Assembly: GCF_030506305.1 (NCBI RefSeq)
Contig: NZ_CP119421.1
Span: forward strand, 3,054,501 to 3,118,500
Reading direction: 5' to 3'
Length of the DNA stretch: 64,000 nt
DNA from: Porifericola rhodea
Lineage (GTDB): Bacteria > Bacteroidota > Bacteroidia > Cytophagales > Cyclobacteriaceae
In this document: piece by piece, positions 35,504 to 43,964 of the stretch
Position numbering within the stretch: the first letter of the stretch is position 1
How the letters are laid out: each line of letters opens with the position of its first letter
Program-made: the position numbers and the translations under genes
The notes under the pieces: model-generated
Database searches by the model: none
The model's input: only the letters and a program-made list of their open reading frames with translations
What the model was told of the DNA's origin: nothing

Positions 35504-35893
35504 GTTTAAAAAATTAGATTATGGGATAAATTCAAATAATACTATATGGATAAACTACGAATTTTTCCAGTAAACGATAATAAATACAGGTAAAAAAGCG
35601 CTAATAAAAGATAATATATACTCATAAAATAATGTACTAGTATATAGTCTATTAGTATTAAGTATTGAATTTAAATATGAGTGCAAGTGCTTAATATTGA
35701 TCGCTTATGAGACTTCTTAACTGGCGCAGGTTTTTGCGTATACCTTCCATCTCTTCCATAAGTTATGAGAACCGCTTAGAATTAAAATAAGCACTTTAAA
35801 TGAATTTGGTACGTTACCTTTCGGTCAATTTGAATAAACTCATTATCTTAAGCGTTCAATTCTATAGCTTGTAACCTAACCTAAATCTAATAC
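35504..35893. other. Intergenic region before the Gfo/Idh/MocA gene
   Basis: A 390-nt AT-rich gap between divergent genes. Near the + gene there is TACCTTTC at 35815-35822, one base off TAnnTTTG and 72 nt from the ATG. A 22-codon - strand frame (MEEMEGIRKNLRQLRSLISD, near 35696-35758) is closed in all directions and has too little length to call. Nothing else is recognised. Confidence 0.3.
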
Positions 35894-37312
35894 ATGAAGA
35901 AGGATAGCCCACAGAAAGACACTTCTCGCAGAAACTTTGTTAAAGGCGCAGCTATGTCTGCTGCCGGTTTCATGATCATGCCCCGCCACGTATTGGGTGG
36001 TAAAAACTTCGTCGCACCCAGTGACAAGGTAAATGTTGGCATCATCGGAGCTGGAGGAAAAGGTAAACGTAATACTTCGGAGTTTCTTAAGCTGGACGAT
36101 GTGCAGGTAACTGCTGTCGCAGACCCTGCTTACTACTGGAACCTGGCAGACTTCTATTATCGCTCAGAGGCGGGTAGAGGCCCTACCGTAGAAATGATAG
36201 AAGAACACTACGAAGGCAAAACCCCTAACTTTAAAGTAGCCGAGTACACTGACTTCCGCGAAATGCTGGATAAAGAATCTGCATTGGATGCGATTGTATG
36301 TTCTACCCCTGACCACTCTCATGCCTATATTTCGTTACAGGCAATGCGTGCTGGTAAACATGTGTACTGCGAAAAACCCCTGACTCATAACATCTGGGAA
36401 GCTCGCGAAGTACAAAAAGTTGCTAAAGAAACGAAGCTGGCTACCCAAATGGGTAATAGCGGCCACAGTGCCGATGGTATTCGCGAAACAGTAGAATACC
36501 TGCGGGCGGGCGTTATTGGTGAGGTAAAAGAGGCACATTGCTGGGTACCGGCAGGCCGATGGATTCCTGGCTTAAATGGCTTGCCAAGCGGCAAATCTAC
36601 ACTGCCTATCAATTTTGATTGGGATCTTTGGCAGGGGCCTCGCAAGCCTCAGGCTTTTCATGAGCACTATGTACCTGTCACCTGGCGCGACTTCTGGATG
36701 TATGGCTGTGGAGCACTAGGCGATTTTGGTTGCCACGATATGGATGCAGCCACCTGGGCGTTTAACCTAAAAGCTCCGGAGAGCGTGCAGATCTTTCCTG
36801 CTGGTTTTAGCAATGAAGATATAGCACCCTATGGAGAAATAGGCTATTATGAGTTTAAAAAGCAAGGAGATCAGAAGCCATTAAAGCTTACCTGGTACTC
36901 TGGCGGTCTTCGTCCCGATTTGCACGAAGCCTTACCAAAAGACTACAAGTATCCGAGCCGTGCTTCTATGTTTGTAGGCGAAAAAGGGATTATTATTAAT
37001 GATGGAGGTAATCGTGCGCCGCAGGTATTCCCCGAAAAACTGCGTGCCTCTATCAAAGTTCCCAAGCAAACTATCCCTCGCTCAAATGGACACTTCAGAG
37101 ATTGGGTAGATGCCATTAAAGGAGGTAAACCTGCCAGCTCTAATTTTGAGTATGGCGCACGCCTTACTGAGATAACCCTACTTGGTGTGCTTTCTTTGCG
37201 TATGGGGGGAGAGAAAATTTATTGGGATGCAGAAAACATGAAAGCTAAAGGTCTGCCCGAAGCTGATAAGTTTATCAAAGAGCCCGTTCGTGAAGGCTGG
37301 GAGATGGCTTAA
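35894..37312 (+). CDS. Tat-exported Gfo/Idh/MocA-family oxidoreductase
   Basis: A 472-residue oxidoreductase. The N-terminus has the twin-arginine signal TSRRNFVKGAAMSAAGF. Next is the NAD(P)-binding motif VNVGIIGAGGKGKR (Rossmann GxGGxG) with VTAVADPAYYWN, then AIVCSTPDHSHAYI and the conserved EKP motif in HVYCEKPLTHNIWEA. The C-terminal alpha/beta domain has FGCHDMDAATWA and the usual metal or substrate histidine pattern. Members act on sugars and inositols; exported versions often work on periplasmic glycans with a tightly bound cofactor. It is a single gene followed by a strong terminator. Substrate unknown. Confidence 0.92.
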   Translation: MKKDSPQKDTSRRNFVKGAAMSAAGFMIMPRHVLGGKNFVAPSDKVNVGIIGAGGKGKRNTSEFLKLDDVQVTAVADPAYYWNLADFYYRSEAGRGPTVEMIEEHYEGKTPNFKVAEYTDFREMLDKESALDAIVCSTPDHSHAYISLQAMRAGKHVYCEKPLTHNIWEAREVQKVAKETKLATQMGNSGHSADGIRETVEYLRAGVIGEVKEAHCWVPAGRWIPGLNGLPSGKSTLPINFDWDLWQGPRKPQAFHEHYVPVTWRDFWMYGCGALGDFGCHDMDAATWAFNLKAPESVQIFPAGFSNEDIAPYGEIGYYEFKKQGDQKPLKLTWYSGGLRPDLHEALPKDYKYPSRASMFVGEKGIIINDGGNRAPQVFPEKLRASIKVPKQTIPRSNGHFRDWVDAIKGGKPASSNFEYGARLTEITLLGVLSLRMGGEKIYWDAENMKAKGLPEADKFIKEPVREGWEMA

Positions 37313-37330
37313 ATAATAAAGAGAAGCTGA

Positions 37331-37361
37331 AGCCCATGAGTAGTTTGCTCATGGGCTTTAT
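37331..37361 (+). terminator. Rho-independent terminator of the Gfo/Idh/MocA gene
   Basis: AGCCCATGAG (37331-37340), loop TAGTTTG, CTCATGGGCT (37348-37357), then TTATT. The stem lies just beyond the stop of the convergent peptidase gene. Confidence 0.88.
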
Positions 37362-38602
37362 TCTGTCGCTGAAACCATTGCCTGTATAATCTTTGGCCCT
37401 AGTGTCAGCCACTCCTCTACATTCCTTCTTCTGCCGATCTTGTCCGCTTCTTCTACTTTGAGTTCCATCAGGTAGGCTGCTACCTTTTGCTCTGCCCATA
37501 GTGCCTGATTGACCGTCATGCGACCTCTCTTGCCAGCCGTAGTGCTTTCCGGCATCTTCCGAATACCTTCATCGGCTTTAAAAGAACTGTGGTCCACCAT
37601 ATATTGCCATAGCTTTTGACCTGTTTCTACTTGTGGTCCCTGTATATAGTCGGCCGCTTCTGTATTGTGCAGTGTCAGAAAAAGGTCAATACTTTTTCCT
37701 GAAAGTAGCCAGTTTACAATCTCTGTTTTTTGAGCATATATCTCCGGCATCTCGTCCGGTTTTACCAGGTCCCAGTTTCGGTTAAGGTCGTGCCCGTGTG
37801 AGTTAAAGCGCACGCCACCCCTGGCTACACCATCAGGATCCGCCATTGGCATAATTTTAAACACATATGCTCTGCCTAGCTGATGTTCTTCAGCAGAGTC
37901 TAGCAAATACCTAAAGGCCCCTTCCATTACCCAGGAGGTACCTGCCTCCCAGGAGTGCTGCCGTGCCATCAACCAAATTACCTTTTTCTTGTCTTGCGGC
38001 ACATCTGTATCAGTAATAGTGAGTAGCTGTAAGTCTCTTCCCTCAACACTTTCTCCTATATTACTGATTGATAATTGTGAATGATCCTGATATTCGGAAA
38101 GCAGACTTTTTAACCTTTGATTAGTGTATGGTGGCTGGTGAGCAATCCAAATACTGTCTGCTTTCGGTTTTATCTGGAGCCTTAGCTCTTTTTGCGCCTC
38201 ATCCCAGCTGACTGCCCGATCGTCTAGGTGCTGCCAAACTTCCTGATCATAGCTGATCAGAGGCCTGGTATGTTCGGTGATAGCATGAGCACCATATTTA
38301 TAGTTATATTCTCCCACCAATTGAGTCAGGTCTATCGTAAGCGCTTTTCCTTTTGCCCCTTTTACCATAAAATAATACCAGCTAGCTTGTCGGTTACGCT
38401 CTTCCCAGTCAGACTCACCCTCTACAGCACAGGCATAGTGCAGTGGGGCTATCTCCTCTACCTCTCCCAGACTACCTCCCTCAAAATTGCTATGAAAAGT
38501 GATGGGTGCCGCCCCACCTTCCTCGCTATTTTTATGAGGCTGACAGGCTTGTTGAAAAATAAATAGCAGTATTAAGCAATAAAAAACGGGCTGCTTGATC
38601 AT
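37358..38602 (-). CDS. M14-family metallocarboxypeptidase lipoprotein
   Basis: A 414-residue lipoprotein with lipobox FQQAC (C20). An N-terminal beta domain (about 30-155) is followed by the M14 fold. The zinc ligands are H216 and E219 in ARQHSWEAG and H312 in FLTLHNTEAADY. The substrate-binding DLNRNW block (R275) and the MADPDGVARGG motif precede the third ligand, and a glutamate in YLMELKV (E380) is in the catalytic position. The order matches cytosolic-carboxypeptidase-like bacterial M14 proteins that trim peptides, perhaps peptidoglycan-derived. It is convergent with the preceding gene. Substrate unknown. Confidence 0.88.
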   Translation of the reverse strand: MIKQPVFYCLILLFIFQQACQPHKNSEEGGAAPITFHSNFEGGSLGEVEEIAPLHYACAVEGESDWEERNRQASWYYFMVKGAKGKALTIDLTQLVGEYNYKYGAHAITEHTRPLISYDQEVWQHLDDRAVSWDEAQKELRLQIKPKADSIWIAHQPPYTNQRLKSLLSEYQDHSQLSISNIGESVEGRDLQLLTITDTDVPQDKKKVIWLMARQHSWEAGTSWVMEGAFRYLLDSAEEHQLGRAYVFKIMPMADPDGVARGGVRFNSHGHDLNRNWDLVKPDEMPEIYAQKTEIVNWLLSGKSIDLFLTLHNTEAADYIQGPQVETGQKLWQYMVDHSSFKADEGIRKMPESTTAGKRGRMTVNQALWAEQKVAAYLMELKVEEADKIGRRRNVEEWLTLGPKIIQAMVSATE

Positions 38603-38680
38603 AAAATTAATATCGGGTTAGAGGCTTTAACTATTAGATAGAAAAGATACCGATAAATAAACAAAAGCAGAAGGTAAAAC

Positions 38681-38812
38681 TTATACCGTAGTTTTATTCA
38701 TCATTTCAAGACGAAGCTCAGGCTTATACTGGCTAAAAAAACTTTCTACTTTTTGTTTCATCTCAGCATCTCTTAAAGCAACAGGCAAGCTAGGTACCCT
38801 TCTCTTATTCAA
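38681..38812 (-). CDS. Possible small ORF or gene remnant, 43 residues
   Basis: A - strand frame with a TTG start (complement of 38812-38810) encodes NKRRVPSLPVALRDAEMKQK and then VESFFSQYKPELRLEMMNKT. It is basic and amphipathic with a protein-like composition, but has no ATG start before residue 18 and no recognised family. It could be a small gene, the decayed 3' end of a larger gene, or chance. Confidence 0.25.
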   Translation of the reverse strand: MNKRRVPSLPVALRDAEMKQKVESFFSQYKPELRLEMMNKTTV

Positions 38813-38899
38813 ATATTAATAAAAGCCATACTTGTGCTTGCTCTTCTGAAACATGGCTAACAAAAGCTTTAAAACTTAGTATATTTCTTAAAAAAAGCT

Positions 38900-39346
38900 A
38901 TGGATATACGAGAGCATCTGCTTAAAACCAGGGAACAGACATTAACTTATTATGAACTTCCGGAAATTGAACTGAGCAAAAACTACGGCGAAGGCAAATG
39001 GACAGTGCGTCAGATACTGGTACATCTGGCAGATACAGAAACAGTACTTTACGACCGCATACGAAGAGTCATCTCTGAACCTAAACAGGTAATCTGGGCT
39101 TTTAATCCTGATGCCTGGGCTAACGCTCTAGACTACCATCATTTTCCTTTAGCATTAAGCAAAAACGTGTATGCTTCGGTGAGAGACTGCATCATCTACC
39201 TGGCAGAGCAGCATTACGAAAACAAAGGCGCTAATGAGTTTATACATAGCAATACCGGTCTGCGTACCCTCAAAGATGAGTTTGACAAGGTAGCAGAACA
39301 TAATTATAACCACCTCAGGCAGATAGAGCAGGCATTAAAAAGCTAG
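38900..39346 (+). CDS. DinB-family protein
   Basis: A 148-residue four-helix protein of the DinB/YfiT type. GKWTVRQILVHLADTETVLY is the typical W-[ST]-x2-x2-x2-H-[LI]-x-D/H motif with a metal-ligand histidine, and the C-terminal VAEHNYNHLRQIEQAL supplies the second and third histidines (HNYNHL). Such proteins often bind a metal and may act as thiol-dependent transferases or hydrolases, but most are uncharacterised. It is a single gene. Confidence 0.87.
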   Translation: MDIREHLLKTREQTLTYYELPEIELSKNYGEGKWTVRQILVHLADTETVLYDRIRRVISEPKQVIWAFNPDAWANALDYHHFPLALSKNVYASVRDCIIYLAEQHYENKGANEFIHSNTGLRTLKDEFDKVAEHNYNHLRQIEQALKS

Positions 39347-39411
39347 TCTTTATTAAACTTTTAAACACAGTCCGGGTCTAAGACTGGATAAAAGCGCCGG
39401 ATATTAATTAA

Positions 39412-39444
39412 TTTGTAGGGCTTACAACAAAAAAACTACCTTTA
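39412..39444 (+). promoter_or_regulatory. Bacteroidota-type promoter of the carboxypeptidase-regulatory-like gene
   Basis: TTTG at 39412-39415 and TACCTTTA at 39437-39444 (one mismatch to TAnnTTTG) are 21 nt apart, within the usual 17-23. The ATG follows 38 nt later. Confidence 0.55.
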
Positions 39445-39482
39445 GGCGTTTAGTAGACAAACGGCAAATACCTTCGTCCTTT

Positions 39483-40331
39483 ATGATTAGATGGCTCCTG
39501 TGTGCAGTGCTTTTTGTTATTCCTTTGCTGGCTGTAGCACAGCAAGAGGAACGAGTGCTGCTGGAAGGTATCGTGCTGGATGCGGATAGCCTGCAAGTAC
39601 TACCTTCGGTACACGTAAGAATTACAAATAGTGGTTTAGGAGGGGTTACTGAAGCCGATGGACGGTTCAGGTTAAGAGTTAACCCCGACGATTCTGTAGT
39701 TTTTAGTAGTGTTGGCTATAAACCCTACCTAATTGTACCGTCAGATAGTACTGAAGAAAGCCTTCGCAAGCTGATCATCCGAATGAAGCCACAGGTAACC
39801 GTGCTCGAAGAAGTCCGCTTTAAAGATTATCAGGATTTGAGTAAATACATTCGTCGCGAGTATGATACTACAGTAGATTTAAGAAGGCCAAAGGGCAAGC
39901 CCCTGTTTGAAGACCAAGAGCCGGAAGACCGGCCTGCCGTAAGTACTATAGGAGGGATGCATGGGGCTAATCTGGAAGGAGGCCTTACCGCGCTAGCTAA
40001 CCTCTTCAGTAGTGAGTTTCAGCAAAAGAAGAAGTTAGAAGAAATCCTTAAAATTGAAGAAGAAGAAAAGCGTCAGCAGTCTCTTAAAGAGGCGATGACC
40101 GAAAGGTATCGGGCTATGGTACTTACTGCCGCGGCATTAACCGAGCCCGACTTGCAGCGTTTTACCGACAAATACATGCCTCACCCTCTCAAAATGATGA
40201 ATATGAATGATTACGACCTCATGGCAGAGATAGTGCTGCATCTGCAAGCTTTTGAGACAGAGGCCGACGCTCTTGATAAGTTGCTAAAAGAGGGGGTATT
40301 TGAAGGAGAAAAAAGGAACAGTCCGGAGTAG
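39483..40331 (+). CDS. Secreted protein with carboxypeptidase-regulatory-like domain
   Basis: A 282-residue exported protein. The signal peptide has the core WLLCAVLFVIPLLAVA with a cut before QQ. Residues 26-105 form a CarboxypepD_reg-like beta domain (LLEGIVLDADSLQVLPSVHV, GGVTEADGRFRLRV, VVFSSVGYKPY), also found at the N-terminus of SusC-like receptors. The C-terminal half (about 170-280) is helical and charged (KKKLEEILKIEEEEKRQQSL), likely a coiled coil, with no transmembrane strand. It is probably periplasmic. Function unknown. Confidence 0.82.
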   Translation: MIRWLLCAVLFVIPLLAVAQQEERVLLEGIVLDADSLQVLPSVHVRITNSGLGGVTEADGRFRLRVNPDDSVVFSSVGYKPYLIVPSDSTEESLRKLIIRMKPQVTVLEEVRFKDYQDLSKYIRREYDTTVDLRRPKGKPLFEDQEPEDRPAVSTIGGMHGANLEGGLTALANLFSSEFQQKKKLEEILKIEEEEKRQQSLKEAMTERYRAMVLTAAALTEPDLQRFTDKYMPHPLKMMNMNDYDLMAEIVLHLQAFETEADALDKLLKEGVFEGEKRNSPE

Positions 40332-40422
40332 GCCCAAAACTTAACGGCAACTTCATCTTTTTACTACTTTCTCTACTTGCTATGCCGCTCCTATGGACTT
40401 AACTTCATAAAAAAACTAGCTT

Positions 40423-41511
40423 ATGGATATCAAGGTGGCCTTTTGGAACTTACAGAACCTGTTTGATGCCCAGCTATCAGAAATTGCGGCAGATTTGGGT
40501 TTCACTGCCGAAGAGGGCTGGACAGAAGAGGTGGTGGAAGCAAAACTAAATAATCTGGCACAAATCATACGCTTAATGCATGATGGTGCTATGCCTGACT
40601 TACTTGGGGTATGCGAAGTAGAAAACAAACCGCTGATGGAGCGCCTGATTGCAAAGCTGGACATAGACCGATATGAGCTTGCTCATGTAGAAAGTCCCGA
40701 CATCAGGGGTATAGATGTTTCATTAATCTATAACAGGGAGCTTTTTCATCTGGATCCGGAAACTCCTCCTCGGGCCCTTAAAGTAACTAACCGCTACCCT
40801 ACAAGAGATATTTTTGAAGTACCCCTCAGACTCAACCATAACAATAGCGAACTGATTGTTTATGTAAATCATTGGCCCTCCCGTAGCCGGGGACGTTATG
40901 AGAGTGAACCCCTGCGTATTACGGTAGCCAACCACTTAGGACAGCTTATTGATGAAAAACTGAAGGTAGACCGGCTGGCATACCTTTCTATGGCAGATAC
41001 CGATGATACCTTGCTGTTGCTGAATCGCTACTGGAACCGAAATATCTTGCTAATGGGCGACTTTAACGATGAGCCTTTTGACCGCAGTATACTGGACTAT
41101 CTGAAGGCAAGCAGTGGTACCGACCATCTGGAAGAAGCTATCAAAGCAGACCGATCTTCAGCCAACGACCGGGAAAACACCCCTACTCCACGCTCATATT
41201 TTGGGGAGCAGGCTTACCTTTTCAACTGTATGTGGCCGTTTTTATCTATACCAGATACTGGAACATTGCATTATAGCGGCTCTACCAACAGTATGAATAT
41301 GCTGGATCAGTTTATGATTTCGCGAGGACTATATTATGGGCTGCAAGGGCTTAAATTTAATTGCGAAGCTACTCAAATCTTCCGACCCAGTCAGATGAGT
41401 AGCCGGCAGAAGAAACGTCCTGTACGTTTTGATTTTGACAAAAAAGGAGTAAAACCGCCCAAAGGATATAGCGATCATTTTCCTATCACCGGAATAATAC
41501 ACGTGCTTTAG
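40423..41511 (+). CDS. Endonuclease/exonuclease/phosphatase family protein
   Basis: A 362-residue EEP-fold hydrolase. The series of catalytic motifs is complete: VAFWNLQNLFD (metal asparagine), LLGVCEVENK (metal glutamate), RGIDVSLIYN, VNHWPSRSRG (catalytic histidine), LLMGDFNDEP (D-x-N), MLDQFMIS and YSDHFPIT (D-H). There is no signal peptide, so a cytoplasmic nuclease or phosphatase is likely. The closest relatives are nuclease-like EEP proteins; its substrate is not set. The 158-bp repeats begin 19 nt after its stop. Confidence 0.9.
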   Translation: MDIKVAFWNLQNLFDAQLSEIAADLGFTAEEGWTEEVVEAKLNNLAQIIRLMHDGAMPDLLGVCEVENKPLMERLIAKLDIDRYELAHVESPDIRGIDVSLIYNRELFHLDPETPPRALKVTNRYPTRDIFEVPLRLNHNNSELIVYVNHWPSRSRGRYESEPLRITVANHLGQLIDEKLKVDRLAYLSMADTDDTLLLLNRYWNRNILLMGDFNDEPFDRSILDYLKASSGTDHLEEAIKADRSSANDRENTPTPRSYFGEQAYLFNCMWPFLSIPDTGTLHYSGSTNSMNMLDQFMISRGLYYGLQGLKFNCEATQIFRPSQMSSRQKKRPVRFDFDKKGVKPPKGYSDHFPITGIIHVL

Positions 41512-41529
41512 CCTGAAGCTTGCCTGGAG

Positions 41530-41687
41530 CTAATCTCCCTTACTCCCTTTTTCAAAAAGGGGGAATGCTTGGGTAGGAGGGATATCCCTGTATGGAGTAG
41601 TAACTAAACTCCCCCTTAGCAAAGGGGGGCGGGGGATTGAAAGTTACCAATCTGTAATAGTCAGTATTTTCAACTTCGTTTGCGAAA
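41530..41687. repeat. 158-bp repeat unit, copy A1
   Basis: The unit begins CTAATC-CCCTTAC-CCC and contains two G/C-rich hairpins: CCCTTTTTCAAAAAGGG near 41545-41562 and CCCCCTT/AAGGGGG near 41610-41628. It ends TTGCGAAA just before the next copy. The same sequence recurs at 41688, 42724, 42882 and 43040. Confidence 0.85.
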
Positions 41688-41736
41688 CTAATCCCCCTTA
41701 CCTCCTTTTTAAAAGGGTAAATGCTTGGGTGGGAAG
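41688..41736. repeat. 158-bp repeat unit, copy A2 (5' part only)
   Basis: Begins CTAATCCCCCTTACC and keeps similarity through AATGCTTGGGT (about 41720-41731), then stops about 24 nt before the DUF4437 stop. It starts exactly 158 nt after copy A1. Confidence 0.75.
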
Positions 41737-41759
41737 GGAGAGCAAAGCTGATTTTGGTA

Positions 41760-42626
41760 CTATTGTGCTTCAACAAGCTCAAACTTTCCTCTGCTACGAA
41801 TGTAAAGGATACTTTCTCCGTCGTTTTCCGTGCTAAGCTGATGTGCAAACTCTCCCTCAGAACTAAAGTAACTGCCAGCTTCCAGAGCAACGGCTTTTTC
41901 CTTTTTAGTAGCCCGATACAATGGGTGTCCCTGGATGACAACAGCACGAAAGGTAGAGTCTGAACTCTGTATCTCTCCTTTAAAACCAGCAGGAAGTTTA
42001 AGCAAGGAGCCATTTAAGTGATCATCCTTAGCCTTGCTCCAAAGGTAGGCTACCTTTGCGGGTTGCTTAGTGGCGTGCTTTACAGCTAGATCTACCCAAA
42101 CCAGATTGGATACATCTACATTAATAGGTTTTTCTCCCTTGTCAAATGCTTCATCGGTAGGTTTTACAAGGTATGGCCCTTTTTCAATTTCTATGAAAGC
42201 CATATTTTCTTCAGCTTTAGCTGCGGTTATGTGAGGTTCACCAGCAGGCTGGGTCCAGAAAGAGCCTGAGGCCATCCACATATTTTCTGCTGTTGGGTCA
42301 TCATTGTGGATGAGTCCATGGATTACGACTCCTTTGTACGTGATGTTGTGAATATGTGGAGGTGAACTGAACCCTTCAGCAAACTTTACCAGAAAACCAG
42401 TAGGTTCTGATCCGTTTCTATCTCCCCACAAAGTACCTGCTCTGGGGCTTTGGTCCCCACGGGCGGGGTTCAGAGGCTCCCATTTTATGTCAGAGGCTAG
42501 TACCAGGCTATGGCTTACAGCAGTAATATTGTGAGACTCGCTCGTATTATCGGACTGTTTGTTAGGATCACAAGTGGATACGATGCTTGCTAATATTAGT
42601 GATAATAATAAGTTTCTGAATATCAT
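41760..42626 (-). CDS. DUF4437 cupin-fold lipoprotein
   Basis: A 288-residue protein with a short signal and possible lipobox (ASIVSTC, C19). Two cupin-like halves are seen. The first has [35 protein letters not shown] and [15 protein letters not shown], with the histidines HIH as probable metal ligands. The second (about 160-285) starts [20 protein letters not shown] and has lost most of the ligand histidines. This matches DUF4437, a family of unknown activity. It lies alone between two blocks of 158-bp repeats, which suggests it moved or was captured as a unit. Confidence 0.85.
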   Translation of the reverse strand: MIFRNLLLSLILASIVSTCDPNKQSDNTSESHNITAVSHSLVLASDIKWEPLNPARGDQSPRAGTLWGDRNGSEPTGFLVKFAEGFSSPPHIHNITYKGVVIHGLIHNDDPTAENMWMASGSFWTQPAGEPHITAAKAEENMAFIEIEKGPYLVKPTDEAFDKGEKPINVDVSNLVWVDLAVKHATKQPAKVAYLWSKAKDDHLNGSLLKLPAGFKGEIQSSDSTFRAVVIQGHPLYRATKKEKAVALEAGSYFSSEGEFAHQLSTENDGESILYIRSRGKFELVEAQ

Positions 42627-42723
42627 GATTATACTTGTCTGTTTGTATCACGAAGATAATCATATCACCTCTCACGCTTCTTGTACCGGTAGGGGTAAAT
42701 ATTGTATAGATAAAGGTTTAGAA

Positions 42724-42881
42724 GCCTCTTTCGTCTCCCCTTTTGAAAAAGGAGGAATGCTTGGGTAGGAGGGATGTCCCTGTTTGGAGCAGTAACTAAA
42801 CTCCCCCTTAGCAAAGGTGGGCGGGGGGATTGAAGTTTACCAATCTACTACGGCGTAGTATTCTTAACTTTGATTACGAAA
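42724..42881. repeat. 158-bp repeat unit, copy B1 (degenerate start)
   Basis: From about 42733 the sequence follows the unit (CTCCCCTTTTGAAAAAGGAG hairpin, AATGCTTGGGTAGGAGGG, AACTAAACTCCCCCTTAGC), and ends with the TACTAC-GGC-GTAGTA hairpin (42846-42860) and AACTTTGATTACGAAA. The first 10 nt are diverged. Confidence 0.8.
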
Positions 42882-43039
42882 CTAATCCCCCTTACCCCCT
42901 TTTGAAAAAGGGGAATGATTGAGTGTGAGGAAAGTTCTGTAATGAAGTAGTCACCAAACTCCCCCTTAACAAAGGGGGCTGGGTGGAATGAAGTTTGCTA
43001 ATCTACTACGGCGCAGTATTCTTAACTTTGATTGCGAAA
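42882..43039. repeat. 158-bp repeat unit, copy B2
   Basis: A full unit starting CTAATCCCCCTTACCCCC, with the same hairpins as B1 and the same length; one arm of the third hairpin is changed (GGCGCAGTA). Confidence 0.85.
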
Positions 43040-43125
43040 CTAATCCCCCTTCCCCCCCTTTTGAAAAAGGGGGAATGATTGGGTGGTCAAAAGTATCTAC
43101 ATGGAATAGTCACCAAACTCCCCTT
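43040..43125. repeat. 158-bp repeat unit, copy B3 (5' part only)
   Basis: Starts CTAATCCCCCTTCC exactly 158 nt after B2 and stops within the second hairpin (CACCAAACTCCCCTTTATAG), 20 nt before the start of the GRDP-like gene. Confidence 0.8.
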
Positions 43126-43144
43126 TATAGTAAAATAGCTAATT

Positions 43145-43903
43145 ATGAAGAATAGCAGACTTTGGACAAACATTAAGAACTTTACATTAGATGATCCTGA
43201 TTGTGAGTTTTCATTTTCGCAACGATTAGCACGCGACAATAATTGGAGTTTAGCATTTAGCCAGCAGGTGATTCTGGAATACAAAAAGTTTATGTACTTG
43301 TGTTGTGTTGGTTATGGAGAACTAACCCCTAGCGATGCGGTAGATCAAGCCTGGCACCTACACCTCACTTACACAAAGTCATACTGGATAGCCTTCTGCG
43401 AGGATACATTAGGAAAGCAGATTCATCATAATCCAACCCAGGGAGGGAGTGAAGAAAAAAGTAAATACTCCAGCTGCTATGCCAATACGCTTAGGGCATA
43501 TGAAGATGAGTTTGGAGAAAAACCTCCAGAAGAAGTCTGGTTACAAAAAAATAAAAGGTTCGCTCAGCTAAATTTTAAAAGAATTAATTTATCAGAATAC
43601 TGGCTTATCAGAAAATCAAATCTGAATTATTCCTATCTTTTTGCAATTGCTACGGCTTTAGTTGTAGGTTTATTTGTACAGTCTGATAATCCTATACCTC
43701 TGTTCTCATTAGGGCTGGTGTTTCTTCTTATCATGCTGTTGGTCCGAACGATAAGAGGGAAGGGTAGTAGGAGTAGAAAAAATGGTGGTTCAAATGAGGG
43801 TGATAGTTCATGGGGAGGCTTTTGGGATTGTTCTAGTGATGATTCGGGTTGTAGTAGCCACGGCTGTAGTTCAGGATGTAGCGGATGCGGGGGAGGAGAT
43901 TGA
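43145..43903 (+). CDS. GRDP-like membrane protein with Cys/Ser/Gly-rich tail
   Basis: A 252-residue protein. Residues 15-110 resemble the glycine-rich-domain-protein-like family (EYKKFMYLCCVGYGELTPSD, DQAWHLHLTYTKSYWIAFCE, GKQIHHNPT), with H-x-H and HH pairs. Two membrane helices follow (YLFAIATALVVGLFV and PLFSLGLVFLLIMLLVRTI), and the last 40 residues are rich in C, S and G (SGCSSHGCSSGCSGCGGGD), as in TIGR04222-type membrane proteins. The tail may be cytoplasmic and metal- or redox-reactive; this is inference. The gene starts right after repeat copy B3. Function unknown. Confidence 0.75.
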   Translation: MKNSRLWTNIKNFTLDDPDCEFSFSQRLARDNNWSLAFSQQVILEYKKFMYLCCVGYGELTPSDAVDQAWHLHLTYTKSYWIAFCEDTLGKQIHHNPTQGGSEEKSKYSSCYANTLRAYEDEFGEKPPEEVWLQKNKRFAQLNFKRINLSEYWLIRKSNLNYSYLFAIATALVVGLFVQSDNPIPLFSLGLVFLLIMLLVRTIRGKGSRSRKNGGSNEGDSSWGGFWDCSSDDSGCSSHGCSSGCSGCGGGD

Positions 43904-43964
43904 CCGTAAAATATTTATACCAGCGTACTATTCAGAAATAGTTATTCATGATATTTAACCCAGT

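Noticed and set aside
35696-35758. 22-codon - strand frame
   Set aside because: Too short and without context to support a gene.
41552-42013. 153-residue - strand frame running through the repeats into DUF4437
   Set aside because: Out of frame with DUF4437 and made mostly of repeat sequence.
41530-43125. CRISPR array
   Set aside because: The units are 158 nt, contiguous, and have no spacers; no cas genes are seen.
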